This document shows, in pieces, positions 1 to 6,356 of a stretch of DNA of 17,959 bases; within the stretch, counting starts at the first letter, position 1; every line of letters starts with the position of its first letter. The position numbers and the translations under genes were made by a program. The stretch is from the NCBI GenBank assembly GCA_964440495.1, contig CAYTSD010000028.1, positions 1-17,959 on the forward strand. The letters are read 5' to 3'. Under the pieces are notes generated by a model. The model was given only the letters and a program-made list of their open reading frames with translations. It made no database searches and was not told the origin of the DNA. The DNA is from Benthortus sp964440495 (GTDB lineage Archaea > Thermoproteota > Nitrososphaeria_A > Caldarchaeales > Wolframiiraptoraceae).

Positions 1-53
1 CATGGCTTAGTCCCACCCCGATAGCAGTGGGGTCCGGCAGGATCAACCGGAGT
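1..53 (-). rRNA. 16S rRNA, 5' end only
   Basis: The complement of the first 53 bases reads as the universal archaeal small-subunit rRNA start: ACTCCGGTTGATCCTGCCGG, then a GGACCCC..GGGGTGGGACTAAGCCATG stretch. Only the first helices are inside the window; the gene continues beyond position 1. The mature 5' end is placed at about 53 by similarity to other archaeal 16S genes. The GACTAAGCCATG wording fits TACK archaea, but 53 bases are too few to name a phylum. Confidence 0.95.
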
Positions 54-225
54 CTCCCGGCCTGGGGAGTATGGTCTCCGAGGCTTGGCGGAGGCCCTGC
101 GTAGGACCTAAGCGTCAGGTTTGCTTAGGTCTCCATCTTGTGGCCACGGGAGGAGGCCGCCCATTCATTCTCGGGAGGGTCTCTCCTTCCTTCCTGGGCG
201 GTACCGCCGTCGCGCCGTGGCCTCC
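54..225 (-). other. 16S rRNA 5' leader with hairpins
   Basis: This is the transcribed spacer between the predicted rRNA start site (about 222-226) and the mature 16S end. It is GC-rich and holds clear inverted repeats: a 9-base perfect stem GACCTAAGC/GCTTAGGTC (105-113 with 123-131, 9-base loop), a 5-base stem CTCCG/CGGAG (76-80 with 89-93), and the 12-base palindrome GGCGGTACCGCC at 197-208. Archaeal 16S leaders normally contain one strand of a long processing stem that pairs with sequence after the 16S gene. That partner is outside the window, so which segment forms the processing stem cannot be decided. No tRNA or protein gene was seen here. Confidence 0.6.
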
Positions 226-245
226 AGGTAGATGTTAGACCGTGT

Positions 246-255
246 GGGATAAAAA
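246..255 (-). promoter_or_regulatory. TATA box of the rRNA operon
   Basis: On the minus strand this reads GGTTTTTATCCC, a TATA-like element. A start about 25 bases downstream would fall near 222-226, giving a leader of roughly 170 bases before 16S. It lies only 16 bases after the stop codon of the upstream methyltransferase gene on the same strand, so some readthrough from that gene is possible. Confidence 0.5.
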
Positions 256-270
256 CCTATCGAGTGTATT

Positions 271-287
271 TCAGGGCTCTGCCCTGA
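271..287 (-). terminator. hairpin overlapping the trm14 stop codon
   Basis: A perfect 7-base inverted repeat, TCAGGGC and GCCCTGA, with a 3-base loop covers the stop codon of the methyltransferase gene (271-273). About 20 bases downstream on the minus strand comes a TTTTT run that is also part of the rRNA TATA box. It could end trm14 transcription or insulate the rRNA promoter. Archaeal termination depends mainly on U runs, so this role is a guess. Confidence 0.35.
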
Positions 288-1407
288 TTATCGCGGCTTT
301 CAGCCTCCCATACATTATCTCTCTACGCTGGATTGGCGTGTAGCCTGTTTCTCGGAGGATCTGGGTGAAGAGGGTTGGCTTGGAGACTATGGCTGTTAGA
401 TGGGCTGCTGGAGCAGCCTCTCTCAGGCTCTCAAGGAACCTCCTATAAAAGGCCGCTATATCCCTTATCCCCATGCGGATTCCGTAGGGAGGGTTCACGA
501 GGACATGGTCAGGCTCCTCTCTCAGCCACTCCCTCATCCTGAGAGCGTCTGCAACCAGCAGCGTAAGGGTGTCGCTGACCCCTGCCTTCTCAGCATTCCT
601 TCGCGCACCTTCGATGCTCTTCCTCGAGGCATCGCTTCCAGTAATCGGCGAACGATAGTTTCCTTCAGCCCTTTTCTCCAATTCCTCAGCGACTTGGGAT
701 AGAAGGCCTGAATCGATGAAGCTCAGCTTCTCAGCAGCTATACCGCCTCTCCTAAGCCCTACAGGTATCCGTCTAGCGTTTAGGGCTGCTTCAATGGGGA
801 TTGTCCCGCTTCCACACATCGGGTCTAGGAGCCTCTGCTCCCTCCTCCATCCCGCAATCCTAAGCATCCCAGCAGCTATCGTTGAGTGGAGGCTGGCTCT
901 ATGATGGAACACACGGTAGAAGCGTCTGTGAAGCGAGGAGCCCGTGAGGTTGAGGCCTATCAGTAGCTCCGAGTCTCTTAGAAGGCTGTAAAGCTCGACG
1001 TCAGGCTCGTCGAGGTTCACCCTAATCCTCACACCCGCCGCCTCCCTATAGCTATCTATAACAGCTCTACCCACAGTCGCCGCGATGTCTAGGCTTGTGA
1101 AGGGATAGTGCTTCGCATGTCTCTCAGCCCTCACAGCAAAGCTCTGGCTCCTGTCTATGAGGCTACAGTAATCTATGTTTTTAGCGGCTCTGTAGATGTC
1201 GTTGAGTGTCTCCACGTTCTCTCTCACTAGGAGGAGGAAGATTCTGTGAAGCATTCGGGAAGAGTAGTTGAGGAGAATAGCCTGCCTTAGGTCTGCTTCA
1301 AAGAAGACTTTACCTACGTCGGGTTCAGCTTTGACTCCCGCTATCTCATAAGATTCCTCAGCTGCGAGGTCTTCAAGCCCGGTTATCGTCGTCGCGAAGA
1401 ACCTCAT
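271..1407 (-). CDS. trm14: THUMP-domain tRNA (guanine-N2)-methyltransferase, Trm14-like
   Basis: A 378-residue, probably cytosolic RNA methyltransferase. The N-terminal half (about 45-155) looks like a THUMP RNA-binding domain of the type that grips the tRNA acceptor end. The C-terminal half is a Rossmann-fold SAM-dependent methyltransferase with motif I DPMCGSGT at 195-202 and the catalytic motif NPPYG at 305-309, which marks enzymes acting on exocyclic or ring nitrogens. Length and layout match archaeal Trm14, which makes N2-methylguanosine at position 6 of tRNA; the related RlmL/TrmG10 families are alternatives. The ATG lies 2 bases after the stop of the upstream aldolase gene, so the two form an operon. 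The gene ends just before the rRNA promoter, a fitting place for an RNA-modification gene. Confidence 0.82.
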   Translation of the reverse strand: MRFFATTITGLEDLAAEESYEIAGVKAEPDVGKVFFEADLRQAILLNYSSRMLHRIFLLLVRENVETLNDIYRAAKNIDYCSLIDRSQSFAVRAERHAKHYPFTSLDIAATVGRAVIDSYREAAGVRIRVNLDEPDVELYSLLRDSELLIGLNLTGSSLHRRFYRVFHHRASLHSTIAAGMLRIAGWRREQRLLDPMCGSGTIPIEAALNARRIPVGLRRGGIAAEKLSFIDSGLLSQVAEELEKRAEGNYRSPITGSDASRKSIEGARRNAEKAGVSDTLTLLVADALRMREWLREEPDHVLVNPPYGIRMGIRDIAAFYRRFLESLREAAPAAHLTAIVSKPTLFTQILRETGYTPIQRREIMYGRLKAAIIRAEP

Positions 1408-1409
1408 AG

Positions 1410-2306
1410 TTAGAGAAGGTTCAGCTCCCTGAGCCTGTTCTCCAGAATCTCTCGTTCCCGAGGTTTTAGGGGATGCTGAGGCTCCGCGGGTACACCTACA
1501 TTGAATCCTTTAAGTTTCAAAGCTTCCTTCAAGACCGTGGCGAGGTTTCCGAAAGCGCTCAACGCTTCTATGACTGAGTCAAGTCTTAGTTGAAGTTTTC
1601 TAGCATCCTCAAGTTTTCCATCGAGAACCTTTCTGTAGAGTTCGACCTCGAGGTCTGGGAGAAGGTTCGAGTACCCTACTACATGCTCGGTTATGCCGGC
1701 GGCTGTAGAGTGATAGAGCATGTCATCATACCCACTCGCAACCCATTTCTCAGCCCCATATCTCGCCTTCAATTTGAGGAGACCTGGAGCATCCCTGACA
1801 GTATACTTTATCCCAGCTACCCCTTCAACCTCGTCGAAGATTCTCTCGATAAGATTCAGAGGCAGGGGATAGCCTTGGCAGACGGGGATATTGTATACTA
1901 TAACGGGGATACTTACAGAGGATGCGAGAAGCTTATAGTATCTCAAGACGCTTTCATCATCGTAGGTGTAGTAGAAGGGTGGAACAGAAGCAACCGCATC
2001 CGCTCCAATCTTCTCAGCATGCTGCGCCAATTCTACCGACACCTTAGGAATAGGTGAGCCTACCTGTACTATTGTTTTGAGTTTTCCACCCACCGCATTT
2101 ACGAACTCTTCGGCACCCTTCATCCTAGTCTCCTTTGGAAGCCTCATGCCCTCTCCGACAGTCCCCAAGATATAGAGTCCTGAGACCCCGTTTCTCGCCA
2201 GAAAATCCACCAAATCCCAAACAGTCTCTGAGATAAGTTCACCCCTCTCATCCAGAGGTGTTAGAATAGGTGTGAAGATTCCTGGAGCCTTGAAGCTTCT
2301 ACTCAT
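1410..2306 (-). CDS. DapA/NanA-family aldolase or lyase (class I, Schiff base)
   Basis: A 298-residue TIM-barrel protein of the dihydrodipicolinate synthase/N-acetylneuraminate lyase superfamily. Visible landmarks are the pyruvate-carboxylate motif GTVGE at 48-52, the general acid/base tyrosine in VIVYN (Y138) and the Schiff-base lysine in GIKYT (K167). True DHDPS has an arginine five residues after the tyrosine to hold aspartate semialdehyde; here that position is C143 within YNIPVCQG. It is therefore unlikely to be DapA and more likely a sugar-acid aldolase (KDG aldolase or NanA-like) or another pyruvate-dependent lyase. First gene of an operon with the tRNA methyltransferase (2-base gap). 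No Shine-Dalgarno is present and the TATA box sits about 27 bases ahead, so it is probably leaderless. Confidence 0.8.
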   Translation of the reverse strand: MSRSFKAPGIFTPILTPLDERGELISETVWDLVDFLARNGVSGLYILGTVGEGMRLPKETRMKGAEEFVNAVGGKLKTIVQVGSPIPKVSVELAQHAEKIGADAVASVPPFYYTYDDESVLRYYKLLASSVSIPVIVYNIPVCQGYPLPLNLIERIFDEVEGVAGIKYTVRDAPGLLKLKARYGAEKWVASGYDDMLYHSTAAGITEHVVGYSNLLPDLEVELYRKVLDGKLEDARKLQLRLDSVIEALSAFGNLATVLKEALKLKGFNVGVPAEPQHPLKPREREILENRLRELNLL

Positions 2307-2330
2307 ACCGTGTTAAAGAATATTTGACGG

Positions 2331-2340
2331 TTAATAAATT
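2331..2340 (-). promoter_or_regulatory. TATA box for the aldolase-trm14 operon
   Basis: The minus strand reads AATTTATTAA, centred about 28 bases before the aldolase ATG (2306). This spacing puts the transcript start at or next to the start codon, as in leaderless archaeal mRNAs. No ribosome-binding site is seen in between. Confidence 0.6.
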
Positions 2341-2348
2341 CTAGGATG

Positions 2349-2660
2349 CTATCTTCTCAGCTTTCTAAGCTTCTCAATGTCTAGGACTCCGTAGGTTCTG
2401 TATATCTGAACTGCTAGGAGCAGGGCTACCGCTGTTATAGCTCCTCCTACTCCAAGTGAGAGGAAGACCAGCCCTTGACCTAGTGGGTCTATTCCCATCG
2501 GGGTTAAGGAGAAGGCCACGAAGTTCAGGTTCGCGGCATTGACCATAAGCTCTATCGCTATTATCTGTTTTATCACGCTTCTCTTTGTTGCTAGGCAGTA
2601 TACCCCTATCGTGAAGACGAGGGCGGAGACAAGTGGATAGTAGTAGGTTGGAAGCGACAT
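2349..2660 (-). CDS. nuoK: NADH/F420H2 dehydrogenase subunit K (NuoK/FpoK-like)
   Basis: A 103-residue membrane protein with three hydrophobic helices (about 8-24, 28-52, 60-88), matching the 100-residue NuoK family of the proton-pumping arm of complex I. The helix 2 signature IELMVNAANLNFVAF carries the conserved proton-path glutamate (E37, equal to E. coli E36). The second conserved glutamate of helix 3 (E. coli E72, in AAAEAS) is missing: the aligned stretch reads SLGVGGAITA, with glycine near 73. The ATG follows the previous stop directly (0-base gap) and is preceded by GGAGGGA. Last gene of a J-J-K cassette; no NuoL, M or N follows. MnhC-like antiporter subunits are related, but the length and helix 2 motif favour NuoK. 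Confidence 0.82.
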   Translation of the reverse strand: MSLPTYYYPLVSALVFTIGVYCLATKRSVIKQIIAIELMVNAANLNFVAFSLTPMGIDPLGQGLVFLSLGVGGAITAVALLLAVQIYRTYGVLDIEKLRKLRR

Positions 2661-2921
2661 TTACTTCTCCCTCCTCAGCAGCGCCGAGAGCGCAACCGCG
2701 AGGGTTACCGCCAAGACTATTAGCCCTATCAGTGCTGGGTAGAGGTTTATCCAGAGATAGGTGGAGATTGCTTCACCGAGCTCGCTGAACCCTGGTTTGA
2801 CAAGCTCGCTGCTTCCACGAACCCACTCAGAGTATAGCGGCGGGTTACTCGCTAGGCTGAAGAAGAGTATGAAGGCGAAGAAGATCGCCGCAATCGAGCC
2901 GAACAATTCATAGAACTTCAT
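2661..2921 (-). CDS. NuoJ C-terminal-half protein (FpoJ2-like)
   Basis: An 86-residue protein with two predicted membrane helices (about 8-26 and 57-81) joined by a polar loop. By position between the NuoJ N-terminal protein and NuoK, it matches the C-terminal half of NuoJ, which exists as a separate gene in several archaea (FpoJ in Methanosarcina is split this way). The sequence itself is weakly conserved, so the call rests mostly on context, size and topology. Its ATG overlaps the upstream stop in an ATGA tetranucleotide, and GAGGGTGAGG just before it is a strong ribosome-binding site, so the two halves are probably made together by coupled translation. Confidence 0.68.
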   Translation of the reverse strand: MKFYELFGSIAAIFFAFILFFSLASNPPLYSEWVRGSSELVKPGFSELGEAISTYLWINLYPALIGLIVLAVTLAVALSALLRREK

Positions 2922-3169
2922 CCCTCACCCTCCTTTCCCTTGGTCAGCATTATCACCATTAGTAGAAGGGCTATCGCTGCCCCGGAGTAGACTAGAAACA
3001 CCATTAAGCCTAGCTGGTAGGCTGAGAGGAGTAGGAAGAGCCCTCCCAAGGTTAGGGTGAAGACTAGGAAGCCTAGGACTGAGCGGATCAGCCTCTCCGA
3101 CTCAACGGCTATTATTGAAGAGATTACGAGGACTGCGAGTAGGATACTCTCCAATCCTTCGAGCGCCAT
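2918..3169 (-). CDS. nuoJ: NuoJ N-terminal-half protein (FpoJ1-like)
   Basis: An 83-residue membrane protein with three helices. The segment GLMVFLVYSGAAIALLLMVI (about 54-73) matches the NuoJ signature GLxxxxVYxGAIxxLxxxVIML, the helix with a pi-bulge that couples electron transfer to proton pumping in complex I. Full-length NuoJ is about 160-180 residues; here only the first three helices are present and the rest is in the next gene (4-base overlap). First gene of the cassette; the ATG is about 30 bases behind a TATA-like TTTTATGG. The rest of complex I is not in this window. Confidence 0.82.
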   Translation of the reverse strand: MALEGLESILLAVLVISSIIAVESERLIRSVLGFLVFTLTLGGLFLLLSAYQLGLMVFLVYSGAAIALLLMVIMLTKGKEGEG

Positions 3170-3193
3170 GCTGGAGAAGAAGACCCTACCTCA

Positions 3194-3203
3194 CCATAAA
3201 ACC
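3194..3203 (-). promoter_or_regulatory. TATA-like box for nuoJ-nuoJ-nuoK
   Basis: GGTTTTATGG on the minus strand is centred about 30 bases before the first nuoJ ATG, in the 46-base gap behind the GTPase gene. The spacing suggests a nearly leaderless transcript. Confidence 0.45.
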
Positions 3204-3215
3204 CTTTTCCCCGAG

Positions 3216-4373
3216 CTAGACATAGATCTCGACGACGTCTCCATCCTCTAGGACGTGGTCTGGGCCAACCTGCTGCCCCTGAAGCTTAACCGACCTACCC
3301 CAAACCCTAGCATACTTCATCTTCCTAGCCATCTCCCTGTGAATAAGCTCTGCAAGCATCTTGATAGTGCATCCCCGTTTAACGACTATCGGCTTATTCG
3401 CGACGACGCCGTCCTTCTGGGTGTAGACCCTTATCAGCTCAAGTGATTCTAGGAGAAGTCTCTTGAGTCCCTCAAGCCCCTCACCCTTCTCCGCCGAAAT
3501 CGCTGTAAAAGGTATCCTGTATCGATTTAGAAGACGTTTCAGCTTCTCGGCCTCCTCAACATCTATTGAGTCGAGCTTGTTTAAGGCAACCACAGTCTTC
3601 TTGTATACTAGGTCTCTTATCACCGCGTCTTCCAAGTCCTCGGGAGAGGCCTCTCCATAAACCTTGACCACTGCGTCTCTTATCCCAATGGATTTGAGGA
3701 GTTGAACCACTTCTCTGTAGTCTCCATGAAGTGTTCCGAAGACGACGAGCCTTATTCCCCCGCTATCCTTCTTCTCAACCCTAACCTCCGCTTTAGGCGG
3801 CTTAACCGTTACACCAACCTCGTCTAGAAGCTCAACAATCTTTGCGAACTGCTGTAGGGGGTTGTTTAAGCCGTCGAGGAGGATTAGGAGCGCGTCAGCG
3901 TTCTTTGCGAGGCCTAGGCTTCTCCCAGCAAACTGGGTCTCTTCAAGCTCCTCAGTCAGGAGCGCTGGAAGCTCAACCAACTGTATCTCAACGCTTTGGT
4001 GAAGCATCATCCCTGGAACAGGCCTCGTCGTCGAGAGCTGATAGGGCGCAATAACAGGCTTAGCGTTCGTCAGGGCTTTGAGAAGCGTTGACTTACCGGA
4101 GTTCGCCGCCCCGATTACAGCTATCTGGGCAGCCCCCTCCTTCGGGACTGTGAAGTAGTCTCTTCTACCGCTCCTAGCAGAGGCCCGCCTCTCAATCTCC
4201 CTCCTAAGCTCAGCCATCCTCCGCTTCAGTCTCCCACGAAGCTTCTCAGTCCCCTTATGGGCTGGGATAAGGCTCAACGCTTCCTCCAGTGCTCGAAGCT
4301 TCTCCCTAGGCGTCCGGGCGGCCTGATACTTGGCTAGAGCCTTCTGAGCCTCGGCTGGGAGATTCGCTGGCAT
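3216..4373 (-). CDS. TGS-domain GTPase, DRG/Obg-related
   Basis: A 385-residue cytosolic P-loop GTPase related to DRG/HSR1 proteins, which act with ribosomes. Layout: basic helical N-terminal region (about 1-75), G1 loop GAANSGKST at 88-96, a switch-I-like STTRPVPGMM at 114-123 (compare FTTLTCVPGVI in DRG), G4 NKLD at 265-268, G5 SAEKG at 293-297 and a C-terminal TGS domain (about 316-385). The G3 motif, normally DLPG, reads ELPA (134-137): both the Mg-coordinating Asp and the switch glycine are altered, so hydrolysis may be slow or unusual. Intact, standalone promoter; the ATG is about 28 bases from a TATA box. Ends 46 bases before nuoJ. Confidence 0.85.
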   Translation of the reverse strand: MPANLPAEAQKALAKYQAARTPREKLRALEEALSLIPAHKGTEKLRGRLKRRMAELRREIERRASARSGRRDYFTVPKEGAAQIAVIGAANSGKSTLLKALTNAKPVIAPYQLSTTRPVPGMMLHQSVEIQLVELPALLTEELEETQFAGRSLGLAKNADALLILLDGLNNPLQQFAKIVELLDEVGVTVKPPKAEVRVEKKDSGGIRLVVFGTLHGDYREVVQLLKSIGIRDAVVKVYGEASPEDLEDAVIRDLVYKKTVVALNKLDSIDVEEAEKLKRLLNRYRIPFTAISAEKGEGLEGLKRLLLESLELIRVYTQKDGVVANKPIVVKRGCTIKMLAELIHREMARKMKYARVWGRSVKLQGQQVGPDHVLEDGDVVEIYV

Positions 4374-4400
4374 CCGTTAAATGATGAAGGAACATCCTCG

Positions 4401-4410
4401 ATATAAATTC
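4401..4410. promoter_or_regulatory. shared divergent TATA region (GTPase / argS)
   Basis: ATATAAATTC on the plus strand, GAATTTATAT on the minus strand. For the GTPase gene it is centred about 32 bases before the ATG at 4373. For argS it would start transcription near 4430, leaving a leader of about 30 bases that contains the GGAGG ribosome-binding site at 4445-4449. One near-symmetric TATA element may serve both directions. Confidence 0.5.
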
Positions 4411-4459
4411 GGAGGATAAGGTTTAACACAGCGTCAATAGGCTTGGAGGGAGGGTTGGG

Positions 4460-6340
4460 ATGGCTCTGAGGAGGCTCTTCGAGGAGGCTGAGGCTCTACT
4501 GAGAGAGAGGGGAGTAGAGGAGCCGAGACTAGAGCTCGCAAGAGACCCAAGGTTCGGCGAAATCTCCTCGATGGCGGCATTCGAGCTCGCGAAGAAGAGT
4601 AAGAAAAACCCTAAGGAGATCGCCGAAGAGATTGTCGAGAAGATTGAGACTAAAGAAGGTGGATTAATCAGCAGAGTTGAAGCAGTTGGAGGCTACATAA
4701 ACTTCAGAGTCAACTGGCTGAGATATGGCCTGGAGGTTGTTTCATCCGTTCTGGGGGAGGGTGGAAGCTATGGCGCCTCAACCCTTGGAAAGGGTAAGAC
4801 CATCCTAATAGAGCATACAAGCGTTAATCCTAACAAGCCTCTACACGTTGGACATGCTCGAAATACATGTCTAGGCGACACACTCCACAGAATATTCAGG
4901 TTCCTCGGATACAAGGTCATTACATTAAACTACGTCGATGACAGTGGAGCGCAGATGGCGGACGTTATTCTAGGATTCGCGGAGCTAGGATACCCTCTAA
5001 CCCCACCGAACAACACGAGATTCGACGAATACTGCGGAGACAAAGTGTACGTAGAGGTCGCAAGAAGAGTTGAAGAAGAGCCTGAACTCGAGTTAAAGAG
5101 GAGAAGTATTGCGAAGGCTATAGAGTCTAGAGAAGGGAGATACTATGAATTGAATAGAGTTGTTGTTGAGAGGGTTTTAAGGGAGCAGGTTAAGACTTGC
5201 TGGAGGCTTGGAGCGAGATACGACATCCTGAACATGGAGAGCGACATACTATCCTATGATCTCTGGAGCGAGGTGTTCGAGAAACTGAAGGAGAGGAGAG
5301 CCGTCTACTTAGCTGATTCAGGCGCTAAGGCTGGATGCTGGCTTCTAGACCTCTCAGCGCACCCAATACTCTCAAAGGAGGGGGATGAGGTCCTAGTAAA
5401 GAGCGATGGAGCCACAACCTATGTGGCGCGAGACATAGCCTACGCCGCCTGGAAGCTTGGAGGAGTAAACAGGGACTTCAACTATAAGGTCTGGGGGAGG
5501 AACCCCGATGGAAGCATAATCCTGGTAACGGATGTCAGCGGCGAGCTCAGAAAACCTCTAGGCAGAGTCCATCTCGCAGTAAACGTTATAGATGTTAGAC
5601 AGCGTAGGCCTCAGGAGATAGTGAAGTATGCCCTTAAACTCCTAGGACTTGATCCGGAACACTACATACATTACTCCTATGAGGTTGTGGCTTTAAGCAT
5701 TCAAGACGCTGAGAGACTTGGATACACTCCTGAGCCGGGGCAACGTATGGTTCACATGAGTGGGAGAAGAGGACTGTATGTCAAGGTTGACGAGATTCTA
5801 GACATGCTTAGAGAGAAAGCCTTGAAGGAGACCAAGCAGAGGCATCCAGACTGGAGTGATGAAAAAGTTTGGGAGGTGGCTGAGAAGATAGCCGTCGGAG
5901 CACTACGCTACGCCCTCATAAAACCTGACCCAGACAAACTAATAGTTCTCGATACATCTGAGATACTTAGACTTGAGGGAGATACAGGCCCATATCTCCA
6001 ATACTCTTATGCAAGGGCCTGTAGGATTCTTGAAAAGGTGGAAACTGAGGAGGAGATCGAGCCTCCTGAGTCCCTGACGGAGGAGGAGAAAAGTCTTCTA
6101 AGGAGAATAGCGTTGTTTCCAATGATTGTGGAGGACGCCGGGAGAAAACTCCTCCCAAAGAATATTGCAAACTATTCCTATAACCTTGCATCAGAGTTTA
6201 ACACGTTCTATGAGCATGTTCCGGTTCTCCAAGCTCCTGAAAAGATGAGGAGATTCAGGATAGGGGTTGTTAAAGCATTTAAGATAACCTTGGCTAACGC
6301 TATGAATCTGCTTGGGATACCTGTTCTCGAGGAGATGTAA
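4460..6340 (+). CDS. argS: arginyl-tRNA synthetase
   Basis: A 626-residue class I aminoacyl-tRNA synthetase that charges tRNA-Arg. The N-terminal add-1 domain (about 1-105) is followed by the catalytic Rossmann fold with the HIGH motif as HVGH (129-132, in SVNPNKPLHVGHARN). The KMSKS-like loop is MSGRRG at 433-438, as expected for archaeal ArgRS, which lacks the canonical lysine. Further typical blocks are NYVDDSGAQ (the family hallmark), DTGPYLQYSYARA and a helical anticodon-binding C-terminus with FNTFYEHVPV. ATG start with GGAGG 10 bases upstream. Full length and intact; its 3' end faces cdc48 with only 16 bases between the stops. Confidence 0.97.
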   Translation: MALRRLFEEAEALLRERGVEEPRLELARDPRFGEISSMAAFELAKKSKKNPKEIAEEIVEKIETKEGGLISRVEAVGGYINFRVNWLRYGLEVVSSVLGEGGSYGASTLGKGKTILIEHTSVNPNKPLHVGHARNTCLGDTLHRIFRFLGYKVITLNYVDDSGAQMADVILGFAELGYPLTPPNNTRFDEYCGDKVYVEVARRVEEEPELELKRRSIAKAIESREGRYYELNRVVVERVLREQVKTCWRLGARYDILNMESDILSYDLWSEVFEKLKERRAVYLADSGAKAGCWLLDLSAHPILSKEGDEVLVKSDGATTYVARDIAYAAWKLGGVNRDFNYKVWGRNPDGSIILVTDVSGELRKPLGRVHLAVNVIDVRQRRPQEIVKYALKLLGLDPEHYIHYSYEVVALSIQDAERLGYTPEPGQRMVHMSGRRGLYVKVDEILDMLREKALKETKQRHPDWSDEKVWEVAEKIAVGALRYALIKPDPDKLIVLDTSEILRLEGDTGPYLQYSYARACRILEKVETEEEIEPPESLTEEEKSLLRRIALFPMIVEDAGRKLLPKNIANYSYNLASEFNTFYEHVPVLQAPEKMRRFRIGVVKAFKITLANAMNLLGIPVLEEM

Positions 6341-6356
6341 AAAATGGATAGGGGAT

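Noticed and set aside
1590..2057. 155-codon plus-strand open frame
   Set aside because: It lies wholly antisense to the well-supported DapA-family gene, shows no recognisable domain and has no promoter or ribosome-binding site of its own.
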